Below, in pieces: positions 1-11,496 of a stretch of DNA of 62,601 nt. The notes under the pieces were generated by a model. That model did no database searches and was not told the origin of the DNA. It saw only the letters and a list, made by a program, of their open reading frames with translations. The translations under genes were made by a program, and so were the position numbers. The stretch's first letter is position 1. Each line of letters starts with the position of its first letter. The stretch covers positions 887,910 to 950,510 of the forward strand of contig NW_019091377.1 in NCBI RefSeq assembly GCF_001949145.1, given 5' to 3'. This DNA comes from Acanthaster planci. Taxonomy: Eukaryota; Echinodermata; Asteroidea; Valvatida; Acanthasteridae.

Positions 1-480
1 TTCAGCTATAGAACAAAACATATGCATTGAATTAATCAGACACTACTTATTTAAAAAGGGAACTCCGGAGTCTAAAGTTATTTTTGCAATATTTGGCCTA
101 CCCGCCCTACATTTCTGAAGTATGACTGTCGACAACCCACCTTCAGCAATCAATCGTGGGTGTTTGTTATAAACTACTCGTCCAAATACAGAATTATTGC
201 CCACCCCTCTTTTAAAAATAGAATAGTCTAAACAACACTTATTTTCATTAAAAAAATACAAAATACTAATACTGTACAAAATGAATGTAATAAGTTAACA
301 ATATATACATATAAATTAATTTTTTACAGTTTAGTATGGCGATTTAATCAAATCAATATGCGCTCTGAAAAATCCATTTTTCGAATCGGGGTAAGAATAC
401 TGAATCACGTGCAAGCTCTTCAACGATAACTTGCGCTGTTTGGATGATTAATTCCCATGATGCACTTGTTATTTGCAGTT
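1..480. other. Upstream intergenic DNA, no gene seen
   Basis: AT-rich sequence with only short chance reading frames. No splice-flanked coding block or recognisable protein similarity is visible. It lies just upstream of the proposed CEP350 first exon, so it may contain part of the promoter, but I see no TATA box at a convincing position. Confidence 0.5.
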
Positions 481-621
481 TGTACGCAAGATGGCGTCTT
501 TCGACAGACTTTGTGCTTTTCGAATATTTACAATCAAACTACGGAAGTAAACGACAGAAAATCTCAGTAAAGAGTGTCCTGGGTTATTCTGCGGGATTTA
601 CCAAGGGCCTTTTGGATTGAG
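481..621 (+). promoter_or_regulatory. CEP350: Probable CEP350 promoter end and non-coding first exon
   Basis: The sequence CAAGATGGCG at 487-496 matches the YY1 initiator-type element often found just downstream of the start site in TATA-less housekeeping promoters. A strong donor (GATTGAG then GTAGGT, GT at 622-623) follows about 125 bp later. The ATG in this motif opens only a 19-codon frame ending in TAA, so it would be an upstream ORF and not the protein start. The next convincing acceptor on this strand in front of a coding block is at 13557, just before the CEP350 start codon. Linking the two is inference from gene order; transcript evidence is needed. Confidence 0.4.
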
Positions 622-1175
622 GTAGGTTGAATTATTTCCTTGCATGTTGTTTTAAGTCTGCGTTTTGCCGACAAGATGCTAACGTCTAACGAAGTTGCCG
701 TCCGTCATGTCCGTTTTTGGCTGTCACTGATCACCTGCTGATCAGTCGTGATCGCATCGGTCACCCAACGACAGGCTCTTCCTAGTCATGCTAGTGTGAA
801 TTCCTTCCTCCATGCCTCAATTTGTTTGCTTCATTCATCATGTTAATCGATGCAATGCGTGTTTCTGGCATGAAATTGTAATGTTACACCTAGCCCCACT
901 AGTGTGGCACGGATCACTCCCGATTTATCCTTAGCCACACATCCGTATGCGCTATTTCGTGTCGGCGAAATGAACATTTTTGGCGCACCAACTTATAATT
1001 GTGGGCGCAATTTCTTTTGCACACTAATATGATTCTTGACCTTTCCGTTTTCTTAATACCATTTATTGAATGATTTCACTCACGTTATTCAGGTATTTTG
1101 CAGTCTTTTTTCCTTCATCCATTCAATCTAACGGGCCCACTCTCACAGTCGCCATCTTTAAAATAAGGTCGTTGA

Positions 1176-1356
1176 GCATTACGTCACCTTGACCCCTCAT
1201 CGTCTCAACGGCTGTTCCATGTCAAGACATGTAATAAACGGACTGAGCGATAAGATACTGCATGTACCAACGGACTCTTCCAAAACTTTGGCAGCAGTTT
1301 AGATGTGTTGACATGGAACAGCCGTTGAGACGATGAGGGGTCAAGTGACGTAATGC
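1176..1356. repeat. Long hairpin (MITE-like) element
   Basis: The left arm 1176-1232 and right arm 1301-1356 are near-perfect reverse complements over about 56 bp, with one indel and a few mismatches, separated by about 68 bp. The ends read GCATTACGTCAC and GTGACGTAATGC. No clear target-site duplication is visible, so the transposon class is not assigned. Confidence 0.8.
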
Positions 1357-1469
1357 TAAATTTTTTACCTGAGTTGGGTAAAAGACAACTACTCAGTCGA
1401 ATCACGCTGTTTTATTGGGGAGTCCAGCGAAATGGCACCTCTAAAGCGTGTAAAAGTGTTTGTTTTCAA

Positions 1470-2090
1470 CAGGTTGGGGACCAAATTACAATCTAGCGAC
1501 GTCTCTAGTTTCTACTTATGTCGCTAGTTCAAGCAGCAATGAAGTCATTTTCATCAGGTCTCGTGATAATGATGTAATTTTCCCGCACGATTTTGGGAAA
1601 ATAACGAGATTTGAAATACCGGCAGCCAACATGGCATGGCTGTTATTTTTAAGAAATGCCACAGTAAACATAAAACCTTCCACGGTGAATCGATGGAGAT
1701 TTATAATGGCAACATTTTCATGCATAAAGTAAACTTCGGCAAAGCTTCATTTTTTCGCGTAAACGTTTTTATTGGCAGAGTTGGACTCACCTGCCCACTG
1801 CATTCGACACATCCAGTGCAAGATTTGACTGAAGAATCTCCTTGATCTGCTTTTATAGATACCAAATGAAAGGAAAGTTCCATTTAGATCTTGGGTAGCA
1901 TGTTTCCTGTAAAGTTGATCGATCAGAGGAATTTGTTTTGAAGTTTCTGGCCGATAAAGAGATTGATGTTATCTGCGAACCGTGATCAAAAAATAGTTCA
2001 AACATTACATCATTGTTGCACATTTGAGCGGCATGTGCATAGTCTGGCGTTGTCGCTAGTTTGTGGTTTGGTCCCGACCTATTCAATCAG
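1470..2090. repeat. Non-autonomous element with imperfect ~40-bp terminal inverted repeats
   Basis: The 5' end (GGTTGGGGACCAAATTACAA with TCTAGCGACGTC) is the imperfect reverse complement of the 3' end (GTCGCTAGTTTGTGGTTTGG with TCCCGACCTATT). The interior, about 540 bp, has no transposase-like frame. Limits are approximate and no target duplication was identified. Confidence 0.6.
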
Positions 2091-3965
2091 TGATTTCTGT
2101 CCTTTTTGTGCATCAAATTCTATATTGTAAAAAGCAGTTGTGTTTGTAAAAGAACTGAAATTTGTGTTAGTACCATTTATGTCTGTTTACGTCGAGTTTT
2201 GGCCGTAAAGTATGATAAAAAATAATGTAAGATCGGTGCCACTTACTGTACGTCAACAACTGTGTGCAGCCATCTTTGTTAGTGTCGTGTGACATATCTC
2301 ATCTAAGCCTAATATCTTGCGCATTTCAAACGAGTTTGGAACAATGATGTCATCATCTTATAGAGCTTATTACTCTTTCATTTGATATATGACTCAAGAC
2401 ATTTGACCAAAGCACCGTCAAGCCTTGTTTTGGTTTGTGGAGACTACAAAAAGGTAACAAAACATGTGCATTTTTCCGTTAAAAATCCCCCCAAAACATG
2501 TGTAAGGAGTTGATGAAACATATATGAAACGGTGTTTATTTGGAAGCTTGGAATTTCAGGAAGAAAAGGAAGTTGTGTTTTTTGTCAAAAATCGATGTCA
2601 AACTGGTGCCGAACAGCCCTTTTGTATTGGGGTGCTGTCGTGCAACTGTGCACAGATGGTGTATGTATGTGCATCAGATTGGTGCATGGTGTGCGGATAG
2701 CAAGATGCAAATAACGAGCGCATAAACCACACATGTTGCTTCAATCAAATGTTATCCAAAGATCCTGTCAAACACGAACAGACTTTAACTTATGACACCT
2801 GACAGACTTGGTCCCATATTTTTATAGTTATTTATTGATGAATATCACATTAAAACTATGCTTCAGTGATCTTTCACACATCACTAAAAATTTCAAGCCC
2901 AACTCAACTAACCTGTTACTGTATGCATGTACATGTATCCTGTGTTTATTATTGATAAAGTTCTCCACAGGAAAAGATATTGTTTACTTTACACTTCCTC
3001 TGTGACTTAACTAACTACAGATCTTTGTCCACCTCTGGCATGTCTGGAAGTGGAATCGGTGAGGAAGAAGACTCCATGTGGTTCAAATACATTGATGAAA
3101 AGAAAACTTGTGCCCACCCCAAAAAGTGACGGACTGATCACACCTATTTTTAATAACAAAAAAATTCATAACTTCACTATACTTGCAGCTATTGAGCCAA
3201 ATTTTATACCATTCAATTTCTTTTGAAATTACCTTTCCAATGGTACTAAAGTTGTGGGGGTCAAATAAAAAATCTGAAAAGTGCCGGACTCCGTAGTTTT
3301 ATGTTTTGTCTGGTTACCTGACTCAGGTATTTTGGCTTCATCAAAACAAATCTCCATCCAGGTCAAGGAACCAAACTACGATCGTTTGTTTGTCGTTCAC
3401 AGCTCTTCAGGGCGGTCATGTACACTGCTGTTTTACCCAAAAATTTCCCTCAAAAACCAAAAGCCCTGTTCTCTTTTCTTTCTGATATGAAAGAGGACAT
3501 CTTCAACAGCTTGTTTAGATACATGAACATGTAAGTTGTTTTGAAAAAGTAGAATTTGTTCTCCTATAATAGGAACAGGGTGCTAAAGGTAATGAACCCC
3601 AATTTTACTAAACTTTTTCATCGTCTCCGGCACTGTCGGCCATCTCACTATTTTTTGCAGCTGTTCAAAAATGAAAATCCCATACAGTTTTCCCTGTGTT
3701 CCTGCAAAATCCTGATGAGCAGGTGGTACGTGATCCTGTTCCAAGAGCAGTTTTCTTGGGTCAGGTTCCTGCCATGCAAGTGTGAGAACAAGAATGATGT
3801 GTCCCTGGATGCTTCACCGACTATACCATACAGCTACAGAACAAGAAACCTGTGTCAAGACCAGGCTCTGTAAACTTAGCCACAGTATTTATAGTTGGGA
3901 TAGTCCCAACTGCAGCATGTAACCCAGTGCTGCAGTTTGGCTGGTCCAGGCCATAGAGTCTCATA

Positions 3966-4625
3966 AGGCCTTTTCACACTGCAGAGCCAATCCCCGGGAA
4001 ATAAATCCCTGGGAAAATGATTTTTTACAAATGTACCTCTTCAAAACCCCAGCAACCGTTCACACTAGACCCATTTGGTAACTCCTGGGGACACTATTTC
4101 CCGTTAATATGCACACTCGTTTCATATTGGCAATCAAACCCTAGGAAATGTGTAAACAGAGGGTGCCCATCTGGATGTTAGCAAATGAATTGTGGGCGGA
4201 AGTTTAATCCCACAATGCCGTACTCGTGCTTGCACAAACTCTGTTGTTTATGTCGTGCAATGCCAAGTTGGTGTTGCAAGGTTGAAAGGTACTGCATTGC
4301 AAGACCAAGTTACCGTGCGAATTATTTGGCGTACTGTTTGTGACCCTGTGACCTTTCGAGATTACGGTTTGACACACTAGCCGTGGACGCAAAAAGGTAT
4401 GATAAGTTAAAACCCGCCGACGTTCACACCAGTTGGTTTTTCCCTGGGAAAGTGTTAAAACCCCAGGGTTTTCTCCTTTAACCCCACTCCCGAGTAGGGG
4501 TCAATATTTACCAGGGAAAAGCTTTTCCCCTGGAATTTTTTCAGTAGTGTGAACAGACCGACCAAAATTCCTCGACAATTTCCCGTGAATTCCCGGGGAA
4601 TTTATCTAGTGTGAAAGCCGCTTTA
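3966..4625. repeat. Foldback/MITE-like element with nested GTTCACAC subrepeats
   Basis: The left end AGGCCTTTTCACACT and right end AGTGTGAAAGCCGCTT are imperfect inverted repeats, and the inverted similarity extends inward through the CCCCGGGAAATAAATCCC and TTCCCGGGGAATTTATC blocks. Internal copies of GTTCACAC followed by an A/C-rich stretch and of CCCTGGGAAA / CCCAGG blocks occur at about 4070, 4430 and 4550. A TA duplication flanking the ends is possible but too short to prove insertion. No coding capacity. Confidence 0.7.
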
Positions 4626-5169
4626 TGTGCGCGTGTGGTAAACATGAATGGTGCAAACATTCATGGTTCAGTGCTACGCAGAGAGACAGGAATAACTACA
4701 GTGCATTCAACAAAGTGTCAAAATCCCCCAAATAATTTTTTAGTCTCCCCAGATCATGGTGCTAGGACTCGTGTGTAGGCTGGTGTAAATCCTTTTAAAA
4801 AATTTGTTACTGTGTTTTTGTTCCAGCACATTTTACCCTTTTGAAGGTTTTTATTCCCATCAATGCAGTTCTACTCATCTGTTGTGTATTTGTTTTTTTC
4901 TTTTCAAAGCCTTTTTTATCTTTATCGTGTTTTATGGACATGTGTAATTCTATTTTAAGTATTTATCTCTTTTTACAAGTTACCTTTTTAGTAATCCAAG
5001 TAACTAAGACCCTACAAATCACCCTTTCTAACATTTGGACATGATCAGGCAAGAGGAAGGTCTTAGAACCTTCCACACCGGTAGGTTTCATGTACCATTG
5101 TATAGTTTCACTCAAGATGGCTCATGCCCCAAATCAAAATCATCAAATGTCACAACCAAGACAGTCCTG

Positions 5170-5391
5170 AAACTCTCTAATGCACCTCCTGCAGAATTCA
5201 GTGGGAGTGAAAGATGCCAGTGATGGTGGTCAGGTTCAGTTGCCTTTGGGTAGTGGATCAGTTGGCCGTTTTGCTCTTTTAAACTCTCTAATGCACCTCC
5301 TGCAGAATTCAGTGGGAGTGAAAGATTCCAGTGATGGTGGTCAGGTTCAGTTGCCTTTGGGTAGTGGATCAGTTGGCCATTTTGCTCTTTT
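5170..5391 (+). repeat. Two-copy 111-bp tandem duplication
   Basis: Copies at 5170-5280 and 5281-5391 differ at only a few bases (for example GATGCCAG versus GATTCCAG and GGCCGTTTT versus GGCCATTTT). The unit is 37 codons long, so one frame stays open through both copies. I see no splice context or homology that makes it coding. The low divergence suggests a recent duplication. Confidence 0.9.
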
Positions 5392-6963
5392 TACCTAATT
5401 TTTCCTGTGGTAAAAAATCCAAGCTACCTCCATAAATGCAAGCAGAGAAACTACACGTTGAAATATATTTCACTTTGCGAAGTTGGCATGAATATGATTT
5501 TTTTTTTGTTGCTTTACTGGCACTGCACTTAGTATTGACAATTGTTGTAACTTTTTTTAAAACTGAAAACATTTTTTATTCCCAACAAACCTTCGTCTGG
5601 TTCCATACTCAGTGTTCCCTAAGTTCTGAAGTTTAAACTTGGTGGGAACTGATAAAAATGCTGAAATTGTCGGGAGAAGTGAACTTGAAGCCTTTGCACA
5701 GGGTTCTTGTTTTTAAAAGTTCAGGTCCCATGCATTTCTTGGTGTCGTTGAGGAGGATTTTTTATTAAAAATTGATGCAATTGTAGACATTCACAGACAG
5801 CTTTTTCAGGATTGTGATGTGTTCTAAAGATTAAATCTTCCACAATGTAAATTGTTCACCCAAACGCTAAACTTAGTTGGCGGCAAGATTTGATAGCTTG
5901 ATGGTTATTTTTTGGGAGACAAACCTTTGTAGGCCACCAGGCTACTTCTGTAGGTTGGAAAACTTTGCACACTTGAATTCCAAGTGTGACTTGAGGTGGA
6001 ATTTAGTGTAATTTGGGGTTTCATTTCCTTATTAAATTATCCTCCAAAGTCAGGTTTCTGCAATTAAAGATACTACTGTTACTTTTGGGGGAGAAAGGAT
6101 AAATATACCATTGCTTCTTGTGGAGAAAAAATATGTTATGTTATTTATGGAGTTACATTAAATTTCCGTTCATTGACATTTTTAATGTCATTCTATGTTG
6201 GCGTAGATAGACCTAGCCTCCTTCCCATATGTTTTACCCGTCACCTACCAGTATGCTCGCAGTTTTAAGCCTTGGGTTTTTTACCGAGCCGATGGACTAG
6301 ACTTTCTCGGGCAGAAGTTGGCCGGTAGAAATGACCAGGTGGCTGAGTAAAACTAACTGACAGGAAAACTTCCTGGGATGTCTGCAGCGGACTTACAAGT
6401 ACATGTAGTAAGGTGGGAAAGTAACTATCATCTCTGTATGTTTGACCAACATACAGTGTATGTCCAGTGCGAGCACGGCCTAAACCTCTACCAGTAACCT
6501 TTGGTGGTGATTGGCTGATTGAACAGATTTAATTCAAACACCATGATGACTTTTGCTTAACAAATTCACTGAAGCAGATAAACACAATCAAAGCTTTAAA
6601 CCCAGAGGAAAGAATGAAGACCATGGTAAAAAGAATACCCTTTTTTTTTTACCTGGACAACTTTGCAAGGCGTTTCTTCTTTGTGTTTCCCATAGTGGCA
6701 CAGTCCCTCTGCCCCCTTCCCCATGCAAAGATGCATTCTTGACAACGTTGTCCTATCAGTCAAAATGAGTCAAATGACCCCTGTGTGTCCGTGTACTGTG
6801 GCAAATTAAGTGGAAGGAATTTTTGACGGTCTGTGACTGTTAAAGCAAAAGGAGGGTTTTCAAACTACCCTTTTTCTACCTTAGCAATGCTCGTGGCTGA
6901 CCGTATCTGCCCATTTGCCGGGGTACATACATGTATGTACATGTATGTTCTTTGTGCCCAAGC

Positions 6964-7176
6964 CAGAGTTGTAATCGAGTCAGTCACAAGTCAATGTAAG
7001 TCTTCGCAAGTCAGTCACAAGTCATTCAGCCACAAGTCAACTCGAAAGCTATTCAAGTAAACTGTGACAGAGGCATTCCCTTGTCATTGTTCATCTCGTT
7101 AGTTCCTCACTGACTTGTGAAATCATGTGGGAAATGACTTGTGAGTTGACTTGTGGACTGAAGATCTGCAACTCTG
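6964..7176. mobile_element. hAT-type MITE, copy A
   Basis: The 213-bp element begins CAGAGTTGTAATCGAGTC and ends GATCTGCAACTCTG (inverted termini). It is flanked by a perfect 8-bp direct repeat, GCCCAAGC at 6956-6963 and 7177-7184. An 8-bp target duplication is the hallmark of hAT transposition. The interior has repeated CACAAGTCA / TGACTTGTG motifs shared with the copies at 45245, 57036 and 59659. It has no transposase frame, so it was mobilised in trans. Confidence 0.85.
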
Positions 7177-10100
7177 GCCCAAGCCCCTCCTCACTGGTAT
7201 GAAGAGATGCTAGGTGGACACGGAACCCACACGCCGACCTTATAAATTGTGCACCTGTTTCAGATTGTGCGTGTAGCAAGCCATATCCATGCTAACAGGC
7301 ATTGTCTCAGCCATCAAGGAGCGGCATTGTAATGCCATGACCATCTGACCTGTCACCTGACACATTTGTCTGATCTCTCTCCTTACTAACTTTGTCCTCT
7401 TGTGACAAAAAATCAAAATGCCGATAGTGGTGATATAAATACATGTATTGTCCTGCTTCAACTAATGTTTGATTGTTTTTCCTCCAATCTTCTTAAATAA
7501 TTGTGCACGGATGTCAAAATTGCCATTCAGAAATGTACCACAGAAATCGACAACCTATTGCAATGGGATCGGTTACATTTTGCAGGGCACTGTTTGAATT
7601 AGAGTGGAAGGAGAAAAGTCTTTCATCCGAAATCATGCTTTGGATAGTATGTAAAATTCTGGAATGCTCAAAGAAGTCTATTGCTGGCATTAAATGAGGA
7701 AAACCAATTGAATTCGGCATAAAAAAATGAAATGTCTGAGCTCATTGTCAATACTAATCTTTCATATTGGAAAAAAAAGCAATTTTTACCTTTGTAAATT
7801 TGTATCAAATGTACGCAATTCCTTTGTAGCTGTATATAACTGAGTTCTACAGAAAAGGGATGCAACATATATTTGAATTTTGTTTTTGCAATTGACAACA
7901 TACATTGCATTAAATGACAGCTTTAAATGCTCATGCTGTTGCAGGCATACTCTGTACATTTAAAGATTGCCAAATATGGCCATCCGCTAAAGTTGGAATC
8001 TTGATTGGATTTCACCACTATACAAGAGCCCCTGTCCCCAGGCTGTGAATAATGAAGACCTTTCATCATGGGGGGAGGGATAGGGGAAGAATGAAAGTTT
8101 TCCTCACGAGTCAGAAGGGAATAGCATCAATACCGCAGCATTCTGCCACAATCCAATAACACGAGGTCATTGATGTTCAAGGCTATTTTCTCTCATCCCT
8201 GCAGAGTTAAAAAAAAAAAAAGAGGAAAAAAAAAATATTCTTACAGCTGGACTTGAGTAAACTCTGAGCTGGCACAGACGTTGGGCTTTAATATTGTCGT
8301 TATGCAAGGATGAGGACGTAAAGGTCACGACAACGCTAATACAATTTCCAGCGCCTTTTTTGTGTCCATTGAAAGCTCTTTCAGATAGTACATGTAGATG
8401 TTCATATTGCATGCAATCACACATCAGTAAAATGTGCTCCAGCAAGATCAGGGCAGCATTTGTACGGTACAGTGTATGTGCATTTAGAGCAGTGCCGGCT
8501 GTGGCTTTTTGTGTTTTGTTTCTGTTTGTTTATTTAGTTTTGTTCTTGCCTTACATGTTTATTGTTTGTCTTAATGTCTGAGTTCTGTTTAACAGATTAG
8601 GGGAATGTTTAAACTGGTCATTGCATGATGTTTTCCACAACTTTGGTTTTGTTTTGCTTTCTGGCCTATTTACACAGTTGAACGATAACCGAGTATAGTG
8701 CAGACATTGCGATGTTTCACATTCATGCTTAAAAGCACAAAGTGCTCTACACGTGCATGCAACTTTTCCTTGGATCAGCCGATTACCTCGTTTTTCACTT
8801 CACACTGTTGTCATTGAAAATTGACAAACACTGTACAAAGTCTTGCAAAGAATTTCCTCATTTTTTTTGTCGAAGTCCGAATTGTATGCCTGTCTATAGT
8901 AACACCCCACCCCAAGGGGACGATCAGAGGCATAACAAGCAAGCGCTCAACCATTCAAATCAGTCTGTGATGTCATACCTATTAGAGGCCACTGATTAGC
9001 TCTGAATATGAAAACTCAGCACTATCTAAATCTTTCAGAAATTGCTCAGGTCTCTGAAGGCTATCGTGCTGTTTTTCCACTCTTAGTGTAAACTAAGTTT
9101 GTATCCTAGAGGACGCCGCTCAAAATTTTTGTGATCGCAAGAGCTGTCCATCACTGATGGCTTTTTTTACATGAGCTCTTGGATACATATTTGAAAGGAA
9201 AGTGTTTGGAAGAGAAACGGCATAGCAGAGGATGGTGTATGCATGCAGCAGGAACCAACTTGATTATCGAGGCGTAGATCCTGCCGTGAGCATCTGGTCA
9301 AAAGAAAAGTTGATCGGCCATTTCCCCGAAGAAGCGTCAGTTTACATTTGGTCTTTCGGTTACACCACAAAGCGAGGTGTCGTGTGCATTTACTGCAACA
9401 TTCATTAGTAAAATACGTGCTTTGTGCTTTCAATATGCGTGTACTGTACTATCTTTCCTGTCATTCTCTGTTGCAACCAGCTAATGCTCATTGCAGAGCT
9501 GTCCCAAAATGAAATCAGTAATTGGAATTTCTTCCAAAGTGAAAATGATATTTCCTAGTATTTTGTCCAAATTGTAGAAATAAGTTATTTCTCTGAATCA
9601 CAGAACTTGGCACGTTGCATGGGACATGAGTACACCTTGTCAGGGGATCTAACAATACAGTGGTCCTAAACAAATGCCTTTCTAATTATTTCATTTTTTT
9701 TTTTACATCAGAGTATCGCTCTCTATTTATATCATGATGACTGTACTTTTTCCCAGGGTAGCTGATCCCGTGCTTCAGTTCCAGTTGTGTGTTCGCGCCT
9801 GCCGGACATGCAGCTGTGAACCAAGCCGGACAGTTGCCCAACAGCAACACATGCATGACATATGTACATGCAGCTCAAAACGCTGATAAGTCTGCAGGAA
9901 CCAGCTCACACAGCTAGTTCCGTGGATTGCTGTCGGCGCTGAACGCCTTGCACTTGTGTACATAGTTTGTATATATGTGCAGCACATCTTGTTTTTAGCC
10001 AGCATTGGAAAATAAAGACAGCTACTGTCACTGGCACCTTAAAGTGAGAGACAGAGCATCCCAGTTTCTCCCTCCGTGGGAATTTGTGTAAACAAAGCAA

Positions 10101-11350
10101 GGTGTCCAAAATTGCCTGGGTGGGGAGTGTCCAAACAGTGCTCTGACAGCCCTTGACTAATAAAGCATTGCAGCACATGTACATGTACATGTAATGTATC
10201 CTGCCCCTGCTGTCCATTTTGTTTTAGCGTTCACAAAATCTGCACAGTAAATGTACATGTATATGTACAGTAGATACATGGTTCATATCATTTTGAGAAA
10301 TCAGGAAGAGTTCTGACAAAAATGTTCCAGACAGATGAAAGACAGAGTCTGAATTCCCACACAGTATTGGCAGTGTACTCTAGCTTCCCCAATCCTACAA
10401 AATCCTGAAAACCCCCCCTGTGGATTTTAAAGGATCTGGCGGAGTGAGCAGTTAATGCAGGAGTGTAGTTTGTAATTAGATTAAGCTGCATTTTAATTGC
10501 ATTGGCATTTCATGTATCTACCTCGAAAGTCATGCATAACTTGAGCCTGGATGTCCTACTGGTGTAATGGGGCTTATCCTATCAATTGCCCCCAAGTGAT
10601 TAATTACAACATGAACAGATCAATGTGTTTGACGATTGCGTGGTCGTAGCAAGCCGAGAGTGTTTCAGTGACAGCTGCCTGCGGAATGATGGGCGTGGAT
10701 GGAGAAACGACAGTCTGCGGTGGGTCGTATTAAAGGCGGAGAGTAGATCTGCCCAAGGCCCGTGCATGACTCACCACCCAGGCAGCCGTCTCCACCGTGT
10801 TAACCCTGTCTAAAGTTGTGGAGATTGACAGTTAGCTCAGGGTCCCGCAAACGCCGTTAAGCCCCGGCTTGCGTTAGTGAGAACAGAAATTGAATCGGGC
10901 ACCGGGGAAATTGTTAAAGGAGAAGACTTGCCCACACTTCAAATCAGGAAACTACCACGATACATTCAGTGTAAACCAGCAACGTGTAATAAATGGACTA
11001 CATGCAGCTCAAGACTGACGATCATGCCCCTTTACTGTGCAAAAAATTTTTTTCTTCACTAATGCATCTTGCCATTTGTGAGTTACCAAGTGCATTTAAT
11101 AGTTCCTGTTCGAAGTACACGTAATTAGAATACTTGACCACAAAATTGTACAGGGGATTGGAGGTTCGGCATATTCAGGGCTATCTAAAGTGATGAGGGT
11201 AATGACTGGTGAGACGCTTGTCTTTTTAGTGGGATAATGATATCAGCAAATGGCACCTTTTTTTTGCCTTAAGGGCCATTAACAACTTTTGTCAACACCA
11301 GTCCCTTACTAGTACTTTCCAGAATAACATTCTTGTTCTCAAATCACTTA

Positions 11351-11496
11351 GGGCCTGTTTGTTTCACACGAGTCTGGTAGATCTCGATCAATGATCCCAA
11401 CGCTGATTTGCTCAATCTACTACGCAGGTTCTTGTGTCAGTGAACCAATGTCAGATCACTGATCGCAATCCAGATCTGCATGAATCAAACAAGACC
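11351..11496. mobile_element. PIF/Harbinger-like MITE
   Basis: The 146-bp element has inverted ends GGGCCTGTTTGTTTC and GAATCAAACAAGACC, with further inverted similarity inward (GTCTGG / CCAGAT). TTA occurs on both flanks (11348-11350 and 11497-11499), matching the three-base TWA target preference of PIF/Harbinger elements. A three-base duplication is weak support on its own; the termini carry most of the call. Confidence 0.6.

Noticed and set aside
5180-5398. 72-codon frame through the 111-bp duplication as a gene
   Set aside because: Explained by a duplication whose length is a multiple of three; no other coding evidence.
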